8,910 nt of DNA from an uncultured Sutterella sp. (GTDB taxonomy: Bacteria; Pseudomonadota; Gammaproteobacteria; Burkholderiales; Burkholderiaceae_F), in contig CAJJMF010000104.1 of assembly GCA_905192805.1 (NCBI GenBank), forward strand, positions 1 through 8,910, in the 5' to 3' direction. This document shows positions 1 through 6,641 of the stretch, piece by piece. Under the pieces are notes generated by a model. That model ran no database searches. It was not told where the DNA came from and saw only the letters and a list, made by a program, of their open reading frames with translations. The position numbers were made by a program, and so were the translations under genes. How positions within the stretch are numbered: position 1 is the first letter of the stretch; each line of letters begins with the position of its first letter.

Positions 1-2798
1 TCATTGATGGCTCTAACTATCTGTTTCGTGCTTTCCACGGACTTCCCGATTTGCGTACCAGTGCGGGGGAACCGACGGGGGCATTGCGAGGATTTTTTGG
101 GATGCTCGGCAAAGTGTGGAGTCTCGTTAAGCCCGATGCGGCAGTGATTGTATTTGATGCCCCAGGGAAAACCTTCCGTCACGAGAAGTATCCTGACTAT
201 AAAGCGAACCGCCCGCCAATGCCGGACGATTTGCGTGTGCAAATTGAACCGTTGTTAGCGATTTTGCCCCAATTAGGATGGCCCCTCTTGTCTGTATCGG
301 GGGTTGAAGCGGACGATGTGATTGCCTCGCTCGCTGAGCGTGCACGCGCCGCAGGCATGAAAACCGTGATCGCAACGGGCGACAAAGACATGGCGCAGTT
401 GGTGGATGAGGATATTACGCTCATCAACACGATGAATACGAAGTTCTACGACCGCGAAGGGGTGAAAGAAAAGTACGGTGTATATCCGGAACGCATCATT
501 GACTATTTAGCCCTGATGGGGGACAAAGTCGATAATGTGCCAGGCATTGAGAAGTGTGGTCCCAAGACGGCAGCGAAGTGGATTGATCAGTACGGTGACT
601 TGGACGGGGTGAAAGCCAATGCGGATAAGGTCTCAGGGAAAGTGGGCGAGTATTTGCGCGAAGGGCTGGTGTTCTTAGATAAAGCGCGTGATCTCGTGAC
701 GATCAAGCGTGACTGCACGTTGCCTGATGGCTGGACGGATCCGACCCAACTCCTTGTCAAGCGTGCCGATCCCGAGGCGGTTCAAACGTTTTGCCAACGT
801 TGGGAAATGTCATTAAGTACGCTCGTGCGTGCCGCGCCTGCAGGCATTGCTACCCCAAAGAGTGCACCGAGTGGGGATGAGGCTTCCGCTCAAGGGAGTC
901 TCTTTGCCGATATGCCCAGTGAGGAAGTCAATGCTGACAAGGGCACGACGATCGCTGTAGCGCCTGAGGCGGAAATGCCCACCGAAGAATTGGGGTTAGT
1001 GGAACGACCCGATGAGATTCCTTTTAGTCGAATCGACACGGACACCGATTTGGAACAACTCGTGGCGCGTCTCAACGAAGAGCGTCGTCAACCTGTGGGA
1101 TTAACCTGCTATTACGATGGGGATGCGCGTCAGGCGAAGCTGGTCGCGATGGGGTTTGCGCTGACCGCTAAAGACATTGTGATTTGGCATCAGGCGAGTG
1201 GCGTGTCGTTTGAGCGCTTTAAAACGGCACTCTCACCTTGGTTCTCGGGTGAGTCGCCCAAGGTGTTGCATGATGCAAAAACACAATGGCATGCCCTCAC
1301 CGCCGAAGGGTTGGTCCTAGGGGGACTGATCGATGACACGATGCTGATGAGTTATGTGCTTGAGGCGCATTTAAAGCATGAATTAGTGGCGATTAGTAAG
1401 CGTTACCTTAAGCGTTCGATTCCCACGCGTGAAGACGTCCTGGGTAAAGGGGCAAAAGCCTTGGCTCCGAGTGATGCTCCCCGGGAAGCGCTCGAAGGAC
1501 TGGTGGCCGAAGAAGTGGCTGCTACCCGCGCGTTGTCGAGTGTACTGATGAGTCACTTAAAGCGTGATCCTAAGCTTTTAGGAATATACATCACCATTGA
1601 ACGGGCGCTTTTACCCGTGCTCTATCGCATGGAAAACGTCGGAGTGGCGATTGATAGCTTTAAGTTAACCCGCGAAGCCGATGAATTGACGGTCCGTATT
1701 CAAACGATTGAATCCGAGGCTTATGCCATGGCTGGGAAAAAATTCAACCTCTCGAGCCCAAAACAGCTTGGTGAAGTTCTCTTTAAAGACTTAGGACTGC
1801 CAGTAGTGAAGAAAACGGCAAGTGGTACCCCTTCAACCGACGAAGAGGTGCTCAACGAATTGGCTTTGGATTATCCCTTGCCAAAGCTGATTTTGGAGCA
1901 CCGAACCCTGACTAAATTGATAGGTACTTATCTCGAAAAACTGCCACGTATGGTGGACGCCCGCGATGGGCGTGTGCATACGACGTTCGGTCAAGCTACG
2001 GCGGTGACAGGGCGATTGGCGAGTTCGGATCCCAACTTGCAGAACATTCCAGTCCGCACGCCCGAAGGGCGTCGTGTGCGTGAAGGGTTTGTGGCTGAGT
2101 CGGGAGCCAAAATTTTGTCGGCAGACTACTCACAGATTGAATTACGCATCATGGCACACCTCTCGCAAGACGCGGGACTCTTGAAGGCCTTCAAAGAGGG
2201 TTTGGATGTCCACCGTGCTACAGCGGCCGAAGTGTTCCAAAAGCGTGTGGAAGACGTCACCAGTGATGAGCGTCGTATGGCCAAGGTGATCAATTTCGGG
2301 TTGATTTACGGGATGAGTGCCTTTGGGTTGGCCCAAAATCTCGGATTGGACCGGAAAGTGGCCACTCACTACATTGAGGAATATTTCACGCGTTATCCTG
2401 GTGTGAAACGCTATATGGAAGAAAAACGCGCACAGTGCCGTGAACAGGGTTTTGTCGAAACGGAGTTTGGCCGTCGCCTTTGGGTCCCTGAAATTCATAG
2501 TTCCCGTAAACCCGTTCAGGCTGCGGCAGAACGTGCTGCCATTAATGCACCAATGCAAGGGTCAGCGGCGGATTTGATCAAAATGGCCATGATCGCTGTT
2601 GACCAGTTCTTGCGTGAAGGGCAGTATCGCTCGCGACTTATTCTTCAGGTCCACGACGAATTGATTCTGGAAGTGCCCGAAGACGAAGTCGACGTCATGA
2701 AAGAGGCCGTACCTCGCCTCATGGCTGATGTTGCACAGTTAACTGTTCCCCTCATTGCTGAGGTAGGGGTGGGCGATAGTTGGGAAGAAGCACACTAA
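1..2798 (+). CDS. polA: DNA polymerase I (5' end cut off by window edge; proofreading site degenerate)
   Basis: Repair and Okazaki-fragment polymerase: fills gaps and removes RNA primers with its 5' nuclease. The first complete codon is at position 3, which reads IDGSNYLFRAFHG, so by comparison with E. coli Pol I only about 11 residues are missing; 931 residues are visible (numbered from that Ile). The 5' nuclease domain (about 1-260) keeps its acidic residues: D2, D104-D105, D127/D129, D174/D177. A variable acidic linker follows (about 260-330). The 3'-5' exonuclease fold (about 335-520) is present, but its metal ligands are not: the DxE position reads C-Y-Y (369-371), the E. coli D424 position is Q428, and the D501 position is E504. 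The polymerase domain is intact: motif A DYSQIELR (D708), motif B with K761 and Y769, motif C VHDE (H884, D885), and the usual C-terminal EAH. No clear Rho-independent terminator follows. What is seen here is the missing carboxylates; loss of proofreading is inferred from the known role of those residues. Confidence 0.97.
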   Translation, partial: IDGSNYLFRAFHGLPDLRTSAGEPTGALRGFFGMLGKVWSLVKPDAAVIVFDAPGKTFRHEKYPDYKANRPPMPDDLRVQIEPLLAILPQLGWPLLSVSGVEADDVIASLAERARAAGMKTVIATGDKDMAQLVDEDITLINTMNTKFYDREGVKEKYGVYPERIIDYLALMGDKVDNVPGIEKCGPKTAAKWIDQYGDLDGVKANADKVSGKVGEYLREGLVFLDKARDLVTIKRDCTLPDGWTDPTQLLVKRADPEAVQTFCQRWEMSLSTLVRAAPAGIATPKSAPSGDEASAQGSLFADMPSEEVNADKGTTIAVAPEAEMPTEELGLVERPDEIPFSRIDTDTDLEQLVARLNEERRQPVGLTCYYDGDARQAKLVAMGFALTAKDIVIWHQASGVSFERFKTALSPWFSGESPKVLHDAKTQWHALTAEGLVLGGLIDDTMLMSYVLEAHLKHELVAISKRYLKRSIPTREDVLGKGAKALAPSDAPREALEGLVAEEVAATRALSSVLMSHLKRDPKLLGIYITIERALLPVLYRMENVGVAIDSFKLTREADELTVRIQTIESEAYAMAGKKFNLSSPKQLGEVLFKDLGLPVVKKTASGTPSTDEEVLNELALDYPLPKLILEHRTLTKLIGTYLEKLPRMVDARDGRVHTTFGQATAVTGRLASSDPNLQNIPVRTPEGRRVREGFVAESGAKILSADYSQIELRIMAHLSQDAGLLKAFKEGLDVHRATAAEVFQKRVEDVTSDERRMAKVINFGLIYGMSAFGLAQNLGLDRKVATHYIEEYFTRYPGVKRYMEEKRAQCREQGFVETEFGRRLWVPEIHSSRKPVQAAAERAAINAPMQGSAADLIKMAMIAVDQFLREGQYRSRLILQVHDELILEVPEDEVDVMKEAVPRLMADVAQLTVPLIAEVGVGDSWEEAH

Positions 2799-3180
2799 GC
2801 GTAGAAGTAGTGACGAAAAAGAGTCGGGCATTGATTCAATCTCCCTGAAATGATCGCAGTATTTAGAGTCCAACATAACGCTAAGGAAAAGTTGAGCAAA
2901 CGTGAGGTCTACGGAAAGACTGGATCAGTCCCGAGTATGATTAGGAATCGGACTACCCGCCAGAGGTAACCCACAGACAGTGGATTGCTAAACAACAAAT
3001 GGTAGCAACCCAAACTGTGTCCACCACGCCCAAGCCTACTTTGATTCCTTAAGAGGAGGCTGCTACAAGGACATCCGATCTAGCAGACGAGTACAGGAAG
3101 GCGAGAAAACGGCACGCAGAGAAGCTCTATGAGCAAAAGGACTGTGACACGGAAGCTTCATGAATTGCCGTGGATAAGAA
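2799..3180. other. Gene-poor spacer between convergent genes, with three hairpin-forming repeats
   Basis: No convincing gene lies between polA and the META lipoprotein gene. The + strand is A-rich and T-poor. Three inverted repeats follow one another. The first is AGTCCCGA (2927-2934) with TCGGACT (2948-2954), pairing apart from one bulged C. The second is ACAGT-gga-TTGCTA (2977-2990) with TAGCAA-cccaa-ACTGT (3003-3018), two perfect stems separated by an internal loop. The third is AGCCT (3033-3037) with AGGCT (3057-3061), enclosing TCCT/AGGA. Short open stretches exist: 2850-2969 (39 codons, ATG, no Shine-Dalgarno) and 3053-3163 (36 codons, no start codon). The frame of the latter runs upstream through several stops, as a decayed gene might. 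It could be a structured RNA, a gene remnant or plain spacer; I cannot decide which. Confidence 0.4.
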
Positions 3181-3217
3181 ACCGCCTCGTTTCCTTTGGT
3201 AGGGATCACGAGGCGGT
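3176..3217 (-). terminator. Rho-independent terminator of the META lipoprotein gene
   Basis: Perfect 10-bp inverted repeat ACCGCCTCGT (3181-3190) and ACGAGGCGGT (3208-3217) with a 17-base loop. Read on the minus strand, the second arm runs straight into TTTCTTATC, a short T-rich tail, 34 bases past the META gene stop codon. On the plus strand no T-run follows the stem, so it should act mainly leftward. Confidence 0.75.
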
Positions 3218-3251
3218 AGTTCAGAATATGAGCGGTTAAGAAGGTTGATTC

Positions 3252-3671
3252 TTAATTGCAGGAACCAGGCGTCATCGGGACTAAGGTCATGACGACCTTG
3301 CCATTGGCATCGATCAGTTTCACCGTATCGTTTTCGATTTGGAAGGTACGCGTGTTGTGTAAGTTCGTCAAAAAGCGATTTTCCACTTCCATTAACTTAG
3401 GACCGCAGGCACGCTTCGTGGCCCCCACTTTCGATAAGTCAAGTTGGGTCCCCGTTTCGGAAAACGTACCGGTGAGCTGATTGCAGGCCGTGTTGCCACT
3501 CACGCGTCCATCGGAGGTGAATTCAATTTCAGGAGGCACTTCACAGTCTTTGCTAATGGCTTCAGCCCACATGAGCGAGCGACCAGCAATCTTCGGAGCA
3601 TCTGCCCAAGCACAGGCAGTCAACCCGAGTAGAGAGGATAAGAGAACAGCACTCACGAAGGGGCGTTTCAT
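3252..3671 (-). CDS. Small META-domain (HslJ/DUF306-like) lipoprotein
   Basis: A 139-residue exported protein. The N-terminus has K2/R3, a hydrophobic core and the lipobox LTAC, with Cys20 as the lipidation site. Residue +2 after the Cys is Ala rather than Asp, so outer-membrane sorting by the Lol rule is likely. A signal peptidase I site after A-W-A (residue 23) is a less likely alternative. Residues about 27-132 form one META domain, with the family's GRVSGNTACNQLTGTF segment (55-70) and the TKRACGPKLMEVENRFL segment (85-101). Cysteines 43, 63, 89 and 138 could form two periplasmic disulfides. E. coli HslJ, of the same fold, is linked to heat shock and novobiocin tolerance; the role here is unknown. 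The ATG at 3671 is supported by AAGGAG (3687-3682) ten bases upstream. The gene lies 115 bases downstream of murJ on the same strand but appears to have its own promoter and terminator. Confidence 0.88.
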   Translation of the reverse strand: MKRPFVSAVLLSSLLGLTACAWADAPKIAGRSLMWAEAISKDCEVPPEIEFTSDGRVSGNTACNQLTGTFSETGTQLDLSKVGATKRACGPKLMEVENRFLTNLHNTRTFQIENDTVKLIDANGKVVMTLVPMTPGSCN

Positions 3672-3708
3672 AGCTTGATGACTCCTTTGAAAAACAAACG
3701 GTGTGATG

Positions 3709-3740
3709 AGTATAGCCCAAGCCTAGGGCTTTGGCGTCAG
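3709..3740 (-). promoter_or_regulatory. Promoter of META lipoprotein gene with MerR-type dyad in a 20-bp spacer
   Basis: On the minus strand the -35-like CTGACG (3740-3735, 4 of 6 consensus) and -10 TATACT (3714-3709, 5 of 6) are 20 bases apart, longer than the usual 17. The spacer is filled by an inverted repeat: plus-strand arms GCCCAAGCC (3715-3723) and GGCTTTGGC (3727-3735) pair at 8 of 9 positions around a 3-base centre. The dyad centre (3725) coincides with the spacer centre. This geometry is that of promoters activated by MerR-family regulators. No T-run follows on either strand, so it is not a typical terminator. The ATG is 38 bases beyond the -10. Confidence 0.5.
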
Positions 3741-3750
3741 CGCTAACGAG

Positions 3751-3785
3751 AAGAAACAAAAAGCACTGTGCTCGTAACGAGTGTC
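3751..3785 (-). terminator. Possible terminator just after murJ
   Basis: Immediately past the murJ TAG, the minus strand carries GACACT and AGTGC arms (3785-3780 and 3767-3763, one bulged A) around an inner CTCG-TTA-CGAG hairpin, then a T-rich run (complement of 3751-3762). The stem is short, so termination may be partial and some readthrough into the META gene is possible. Confidence 0.4.
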
Positions 3786-3786
3786 A

Positions 3787-5319
3787 CTATTCGCGCAACT
3801 CTCGTAGACGCCATCCAAGGACCAAAAGGGTACCGAAGTAGAGCACAGCGGCGACAACCACCATGATACCGACGCCAAGTGCGCGGATAAACCATGGCTC
3901 AGCTGTCCACTGCCAACCGCGTTGGCCAAAGTACAGGGCAGCGCCCATGACCGCACAGGCGACAATGGTTCGAAGTAAGTACTTACTCCAGCCGTTCAAC
4001 GGTGTGTATACCGCACGGCGTCGCAAGAGCACCAAGAGGGTGGCGGCATTAAATAAACTACCAATCCCCACCGAGAGTGCTAGACCGGCTTGATGAAAGA
4101 GCGGAACCGACACCAGATTAACGAGTTGCACGGTCAGTAAGCTCCAGCACGCAACACGAACAGGGGTTTTGATGTCTTTGCGCGCATAAAACGCAGGGGC
4201 GACGATTTTCATGGCAATGAGCCCTAACAGTCCAACACTATAGCCAACGACGGCCAGCGCCGTTTGTCGCACATCCTCAGAGGAGAAGTTTTTCCCCTGA
4301 AACAGAAAGGCTACCAGAGCGTCTGATGTGAGCCAAAGTCCAATGGCGGCCGGCAGTCCAACAAGTACCACGAGCCGTAAGGCACGATCTAAAAGTCGGT
4401 TGTAATAGAGCTGGTCCCCTTGTGAGAAAGCTTTCGAGAGTCCAGGTAATAGGACTGTCCCCAGCGCTACTCCTAAGAGGGCCGTGGGAAACTCCATCAA
4501 ACGGTCCGCGTAGTTGAGCCAGGTGACCGCTCCGTGTTCCAAATGTGAGGCAATGTTGGTATTGATCAAAATGGAGAGTTGGGCGACCCCCACCCCAAAG
4601 AGAGCAGGGATCATCAGTTTCAAAACGCGTTTAACGTTTGAGTCAGCCAAGGCGTGACGCACGGGACTCAAGCGCAGGTGAATTCCGAGACGCGCCAGTG
4701 CTAAAACTTGTGTACCTAATTGCAATACACCACCGGCTAACACGGCAAAGGCTAACGCCCAGATAGGTTGATCGAGCTGTGGGGCGAGTAAAACGGTAAA
4801 AACGATAAAACTAAGGTTTAGTAGCACCGGGGTGACGGCCGGAATCGCAAAATGTTTCCACGTATTGAGAATCGACGCAGCAAGTGCCACGAGCGCCATA
4901 AAGGCAATATAGGGGAACATGAAGCGTGTTAAAAGAACGGCCAAATCAAAGGCGTCTGGGTCACTGGATAAACCCGCGGCAATCGCCCAAACCAGCAACG
5001 GCGCGATGAGGATACCGAGTACACTCGCCGCTAATACGGCAAGAGCGAGTAGCGTAAAGACATTATGAATAAAGTGCTGGCAGTCCTCGGGACTCGACTT
5101 TTCCTTCACATCAGCGAGCATCGGCACAAAGGCTTGCTGAAAGGCCCCTTCGGCAAATAAGCGACGTAGCATATTCGGGAGTCGAAAGGCGGCATAGAAA
5201 GCGTCCGTTTCCGCACTTGCACCAAAGTAGCGTGCAATCAGCATGTCACGAATGACGCCGGTGATGCGACTCACGAGCGTCAAGGCGGACACGGTAGCGG
5301 AAGATTTCAGTAGTGACAT
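3787..5319 (-). CDS. murJ: Lipid II flippase MurJ (MviN, MOP superfamily)
   Basis: Inner-membrane protein that moves lipid II from the cytoplasmic to the periplasmic face for peptidoglycan synthesis. With the ATG at 5319 it has 510 residues, close to E. coli MurJ (511). Its N-terminus MSLLKSSATVSALTLVSR then matches E. coli numbering exactly, putting the functional residues at R18, R24, D39 and R52. The conserved YADRLMEFP motif, with the cavity arginine, is present mid-protein, as is DIKTPV in the C-terminal half. Hydrophobic segments are spaced as expected for the 14-helix MVF fold. An in-frame GTG at 5418 would add 33 residues absent from the family, so I reject it. No good Shine-Dalgarno precedes the chosen ATG; TAGAAT (minus strand, 5405-5400) is a possible -10 without a clear -35. 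It is divergent from rpsT, and the stop is followed at once by a second stop (TAG-TGA). Confidence 0.96.
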   Translation of the reverse strand: MSLLKSSATVSALTLVSRITGVIRDMLIARYFGASAETDAFYAAFRLPNMLRRLFAEGAFQQAFVPMLADVKEKSSPEDCQHFIHNVFTLLALAVLAASVLGILIAPLLVWAIAAGLSSDPDAFDLAVLLTRFMFPYIAFMALVALAASILNTWKHFAIPAVTPVLLNLSFIVFTVLLAPQLDQPIWALAFAVLAGGVLQLGTQVLALARLGIHLRLSPVRHALADSNVKRVLKLMIPALFGVGVAQLSILINTNIASHLEHGAVTWLNYADRLMEFPTALLGVALGTVLLPGLSKAFSQGDQLYYNRLLDRALRLVVLVGLPAAIGLWLTSDALVAFLFQGKNFSSEDVRQTALAVVGYSVGLLGLIAMKIVAPAFYARKDIKTPVRVACWSLLTVQLVNLVSVPLFHQAGLALSVGIGSLFNAATLLVLLRRRAVYTPLNGWSKYLLRTIVACAVMGAALYFGQRGWQWTAEPWFIRALGVGIMVVVAAVLYFGTLLVLGWRLRELRE

Positions 5320-5434
5320 GGCGAGCAAATACCCAGTAAAAAGGACAATCGGGTGCTTCGCGTTGTGAGATCGTCGTGCGACTCCCAAGAAGCCAAAAAA
5401 TTCTACCCCAAAACGCACATGGGTCTTCGAAATT

Positions 5435-5443
5435 TGCTATAGT
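5435..5443 (+). promoter_or_regulatory. Candidate extended -10 promoter facing rpsT
   Basis: TGC-TATAGT has the TGn extension and 5 of 6 matches to TATAAT. The -35 position (about 5414-5420) is weak, as tolerated for extended -10 promoters. Transcription would begin near 5450, giving rpsT a leader of about 305 bases. No better promoter was found closer to rpsT, but one could have been missed. Confidence 0.4.
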
Positions 5444-5754
5444 TTAGGACTTTTCGAGGGTTACTCTTATCTCCAAGGGGCCAAATGTTGTTCTGTTCTG
5501 TCTCACGGAACCACTTGGTCTAGGGGAAGAGTCCTTGAAAGTAGCGAAGTCTTTGGTGTCACAGTTAAAACCGCCCTTGCCATCTTTACTGCACTATGCT
5601 CTGCAGAGAAAGTCGGAGTGGCGGCGTCCGATGCATCCTCAGGCCATCGGGAACACCGAGATGGACAGATCAACTTCTTCGATACATTTGTTCGTCGGAG
5701 AGGGTTCATATCGACGCCGACTGTTAACCTATTTAGGCAAAGGAATTTTAAAAA
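5444..5754 (+). promoter_or_regulatory. Long rpsT upstream region with competing hairpins
   Basis: More than 300 bases upstream of rpsT hold no recognised gene. CATCGG (5645-5650) can pair perfectly with CCGATG (5628-5633), or with CCGAGATG (5656-5663, two bases bulged), two mutually exclusive hairpins. Closer to the gene, CGTCG (about 5693-5697) can pair with CGACG (about 5712-5716). The rpsT Shine-Dalgarno AAGGA (5740-5744) is ten bases from the ATG, in an A/T-rich unstructured stretch. S20 represses its own translation in E. coli, so a regulatory leader is plausible; this one is unusually long. One plus-strand frame is open throughout but has no ATG, GTG or TTG codon in the leader before 5618. 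Confidence 0.35.
5485..5523 (+). CDS. Possible 12-codon leader ORF upstream of rpsT
   Basis: ATG at 5485 is preceded by AAGGGG (5475-5480) at a usable, slightly tight spacing, and reads MLFCSVSRNHLV before TAG. It would lie about 35 bases into a transcript from the extended -10 site. It has no run of one amino acid that would suggest classical attenuation. It is included because the Shine-Dalgarno and stop are clean, but chance is a real explanation. Confidence 0.2.
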   Translation: MLFCSVSRNHLV

Positions 5755-6018
5755 ATGGCCAATACAAAGCAAGCTCGCAAACGCGCTCGTCAGAACGTTG
5801 CTCGTAACTCTCACCTCGCTGCCCAGCGTAGCCAGTACCGTACCGCCATCAAGGCTGTGCGCAAGCTCGTGGCTGGTGGCGACAAGGCTGCCGCTCAGGA
5901 AGCCTTTAAGCGTGCCGAATCCGTGATCGACACGATGAAGGGTAAGGGCGTTCTCCACGCTAACGCGGCTGCTCGTCATAAGAGCCGTCTCGCTGCTGCG
6001 ATCAAGGCGATGGCCTAA
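5755..6018 (+). CDS. rpsT: 30S ribosomal protein S20 (bS20)
   Basis: Primary 16S rRNA-binding protein of the small subunit. It has 87 residues, the same length as E. coli S20. It starts MANTKQARKRARQN and has the family pattern: basic N-terminal helix, central GGDKAAAQEAFKRAESVID, then KGKGVLHANAAARHKSRL and the terminal AIKAMA. The ATG is preceded by AAGGA (5740-5744). It is an isolated gene, divergent from murJ and followed by its own terminator. Codon use is strongly biased (CGT, GCT, AAG, CTC), as expected for a highly expressed gene. The ATG start differs from E. coli rpsT, whose weak UUG start is part of its autoregulation. Confidence 0.98.
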   Translation: MANTKQARKRARQNVARNSHLAAQRSQYRTAIKAVRKLVAGGDKAAAQEAFKRAESVIDTMKGKGVLHANAAARHKSRLAAAIKAMA

Positions 6019-6033
6019 TCCAGTAGTCGTCAA

Positions 6034-6060
6034 AGAGGTGCTCCTTAGTGAGCACCCTCT
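6034..6060 (+). repeat. Stable 3'-UTR hairpin after rpsT
   Basis: AGAGGTGCTC (6034-6043) pairs with GAGCACC-c-TCT (6050-6060) through ten base pairs with one bulged C and a six-base loop. No T-run follows, so it is not itself a terminator. It sits 15 bases after the stop and 10 bases before the terminator stem, a position suited to blocking 3' exonucleases. Confidence 0.5.
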
Positions 6061-6070
6061 CAAGACACAC

Positions 6071-6113
6071 AAAGGCGCAAATCCCCGTTATCGAGGACTG
6101 CGCCTTTTTCTTT
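6071..6113 (+). terminator. Rho-independent terminator of rpsT, probably bidirectional
   Basis: Perfect 9-bp stem AAAGGCGCA (6071-6079) and TGCGCCTTT (6099-6107), followed by TTCTTT. On the minus strand the stem is followed by a weaker TTTGTGTG tail, so it may also serve the convergent HicB-like gene, whose stop lies 25 bases to the right. Confidence 0.85.
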
Positions 6114-6137
6114 GATCACAATCGCGACTCGCCCAGT

Positions 6138-6635
6138 CTAATCGTCTTCCGACATGGCTTCATCACGAGCAAGGGCTTCCAATTGATGGCGCCGTTTGGC
6201 GTTCAATTTAACCGTGTTGGAGCGGCGATCAATGATATACCCTGCTGGAGCCAACAGCTCGGCGAGCGTATCCGTATCCGTGTCCACTGTCAGGTCTAAG
6301 AGTCGCAAGACTTTGATCCGGCGATAAGCGCCTTCCTTCAAAGCTGGCAAGTCAATTTCACGATTGAGAATGCCATTCCAGATTTGAATCTTGATGTCAA
6401 TAATCGGGCTCAAGCTCACGGTGTGGTGAGGGGATTCTGGCACGGGAAACTTCAAGGGAATGACACGGTTTTGACGCCGATAGTCATGCTCAAGAATTTC
6501 GGGGATCACTTTAACGATGCGATGCGTCAGATCGCGCTCGGAACCATACAGTACTTTCGTGATTTCAGGTAGACCTGGGGCGATAGCACGGTAGAGATAC
6601 TTATCGGTTCGTTCAATAGTAAATGGAAAAATCAC
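6138..6635 (-). CDS. Solitary HicB-like antitoxin-family protein
   Basis: The layout resembles HicB antitoxins. An N-terminal partial RNase H-like domain (about 1-60) begins IFPFTIER, ends with the amphipathic helix IVKVIPEILEH, and runs into RRQNRVIPLKFPVPE (55-69; compare the NRAIPLP-type segment of HicB). A C-terminal DNA-binding region (about 85-155) follows, where RIKVLRLLDLTVDTDTDTL resembles the helix and 'xIDTLxxALxxLGK' pattern of long HicB proteins. The usual LGK turn is changed to APAGY. The start is GTG at 6635: AAGGAG lies five bases upstream of it, whereas the alternative GTG at 6641 overlaps that Shine-Dalgarno. This gives 165 residues. HicA, normally encoded immediately upstream, is absent; the upstream DNA is AT-rich and carries no such ORF. 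It may be a domesticated regulator or a relic; its partner is unknown. Confidence 0.65.
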   Translation of the reverse strand: MIFPFTIERTDKYLYRAIAPGLPEITKVLYGSERDLTHRIVKVIPEILEHDYRRQNRVIPLKFPVPESPHHTVSLSPIIDIKIQIWNGILNREIDLPALKEGAYRRIKVLRLLDLTVDTDTDTLAELLAPAGYIIDRRSNTVKLNAKRRHQLEALARDEAMSEDD

Positions 6636-6641
6636 AGGCAC

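Noticed and set aside
2142..2558. 138-codon minus-strand ORF inside polA
   Set aside because: Antisense to conserved polymerase motifs, a typical shadow frame.
2830..2840. Palindrome ATTGA-T-TCAAT just after polA
   Set aside because: The one-base centre cannot form an RNA hairpin, there is no promoter context, and short palindromes occur by chance.
3181..3217. Use of the META gene terminator stem as a polA terminator on the plus strand
   Set aside because: No T-run follows on the plus strand and it lies nearly 400 bases past the polA stop.
5320..5418. 33-residue N-terminal extension of MurJ from a GTG
   Set aside because: E. coli numbering of all key residues fits the ATG at 5319 exactly, and the extension is not a family feature.
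5420..5926. Plus-strand frame open for about 500 bases through the rpsT leader and into rpsT
   Set aside because: There is no ATG, GTG or TTG before 5618, it is out of frame with rpsT, and the product resembles nothing known. The second half is a shadow of rpsT.
5503..6072. Long minus-strand ORF (189 codons) across rpsT and its leader
   Set aside because: Most of it is the antisense of a strongly codon-biased ribosomal protein gene; no family resemblance.
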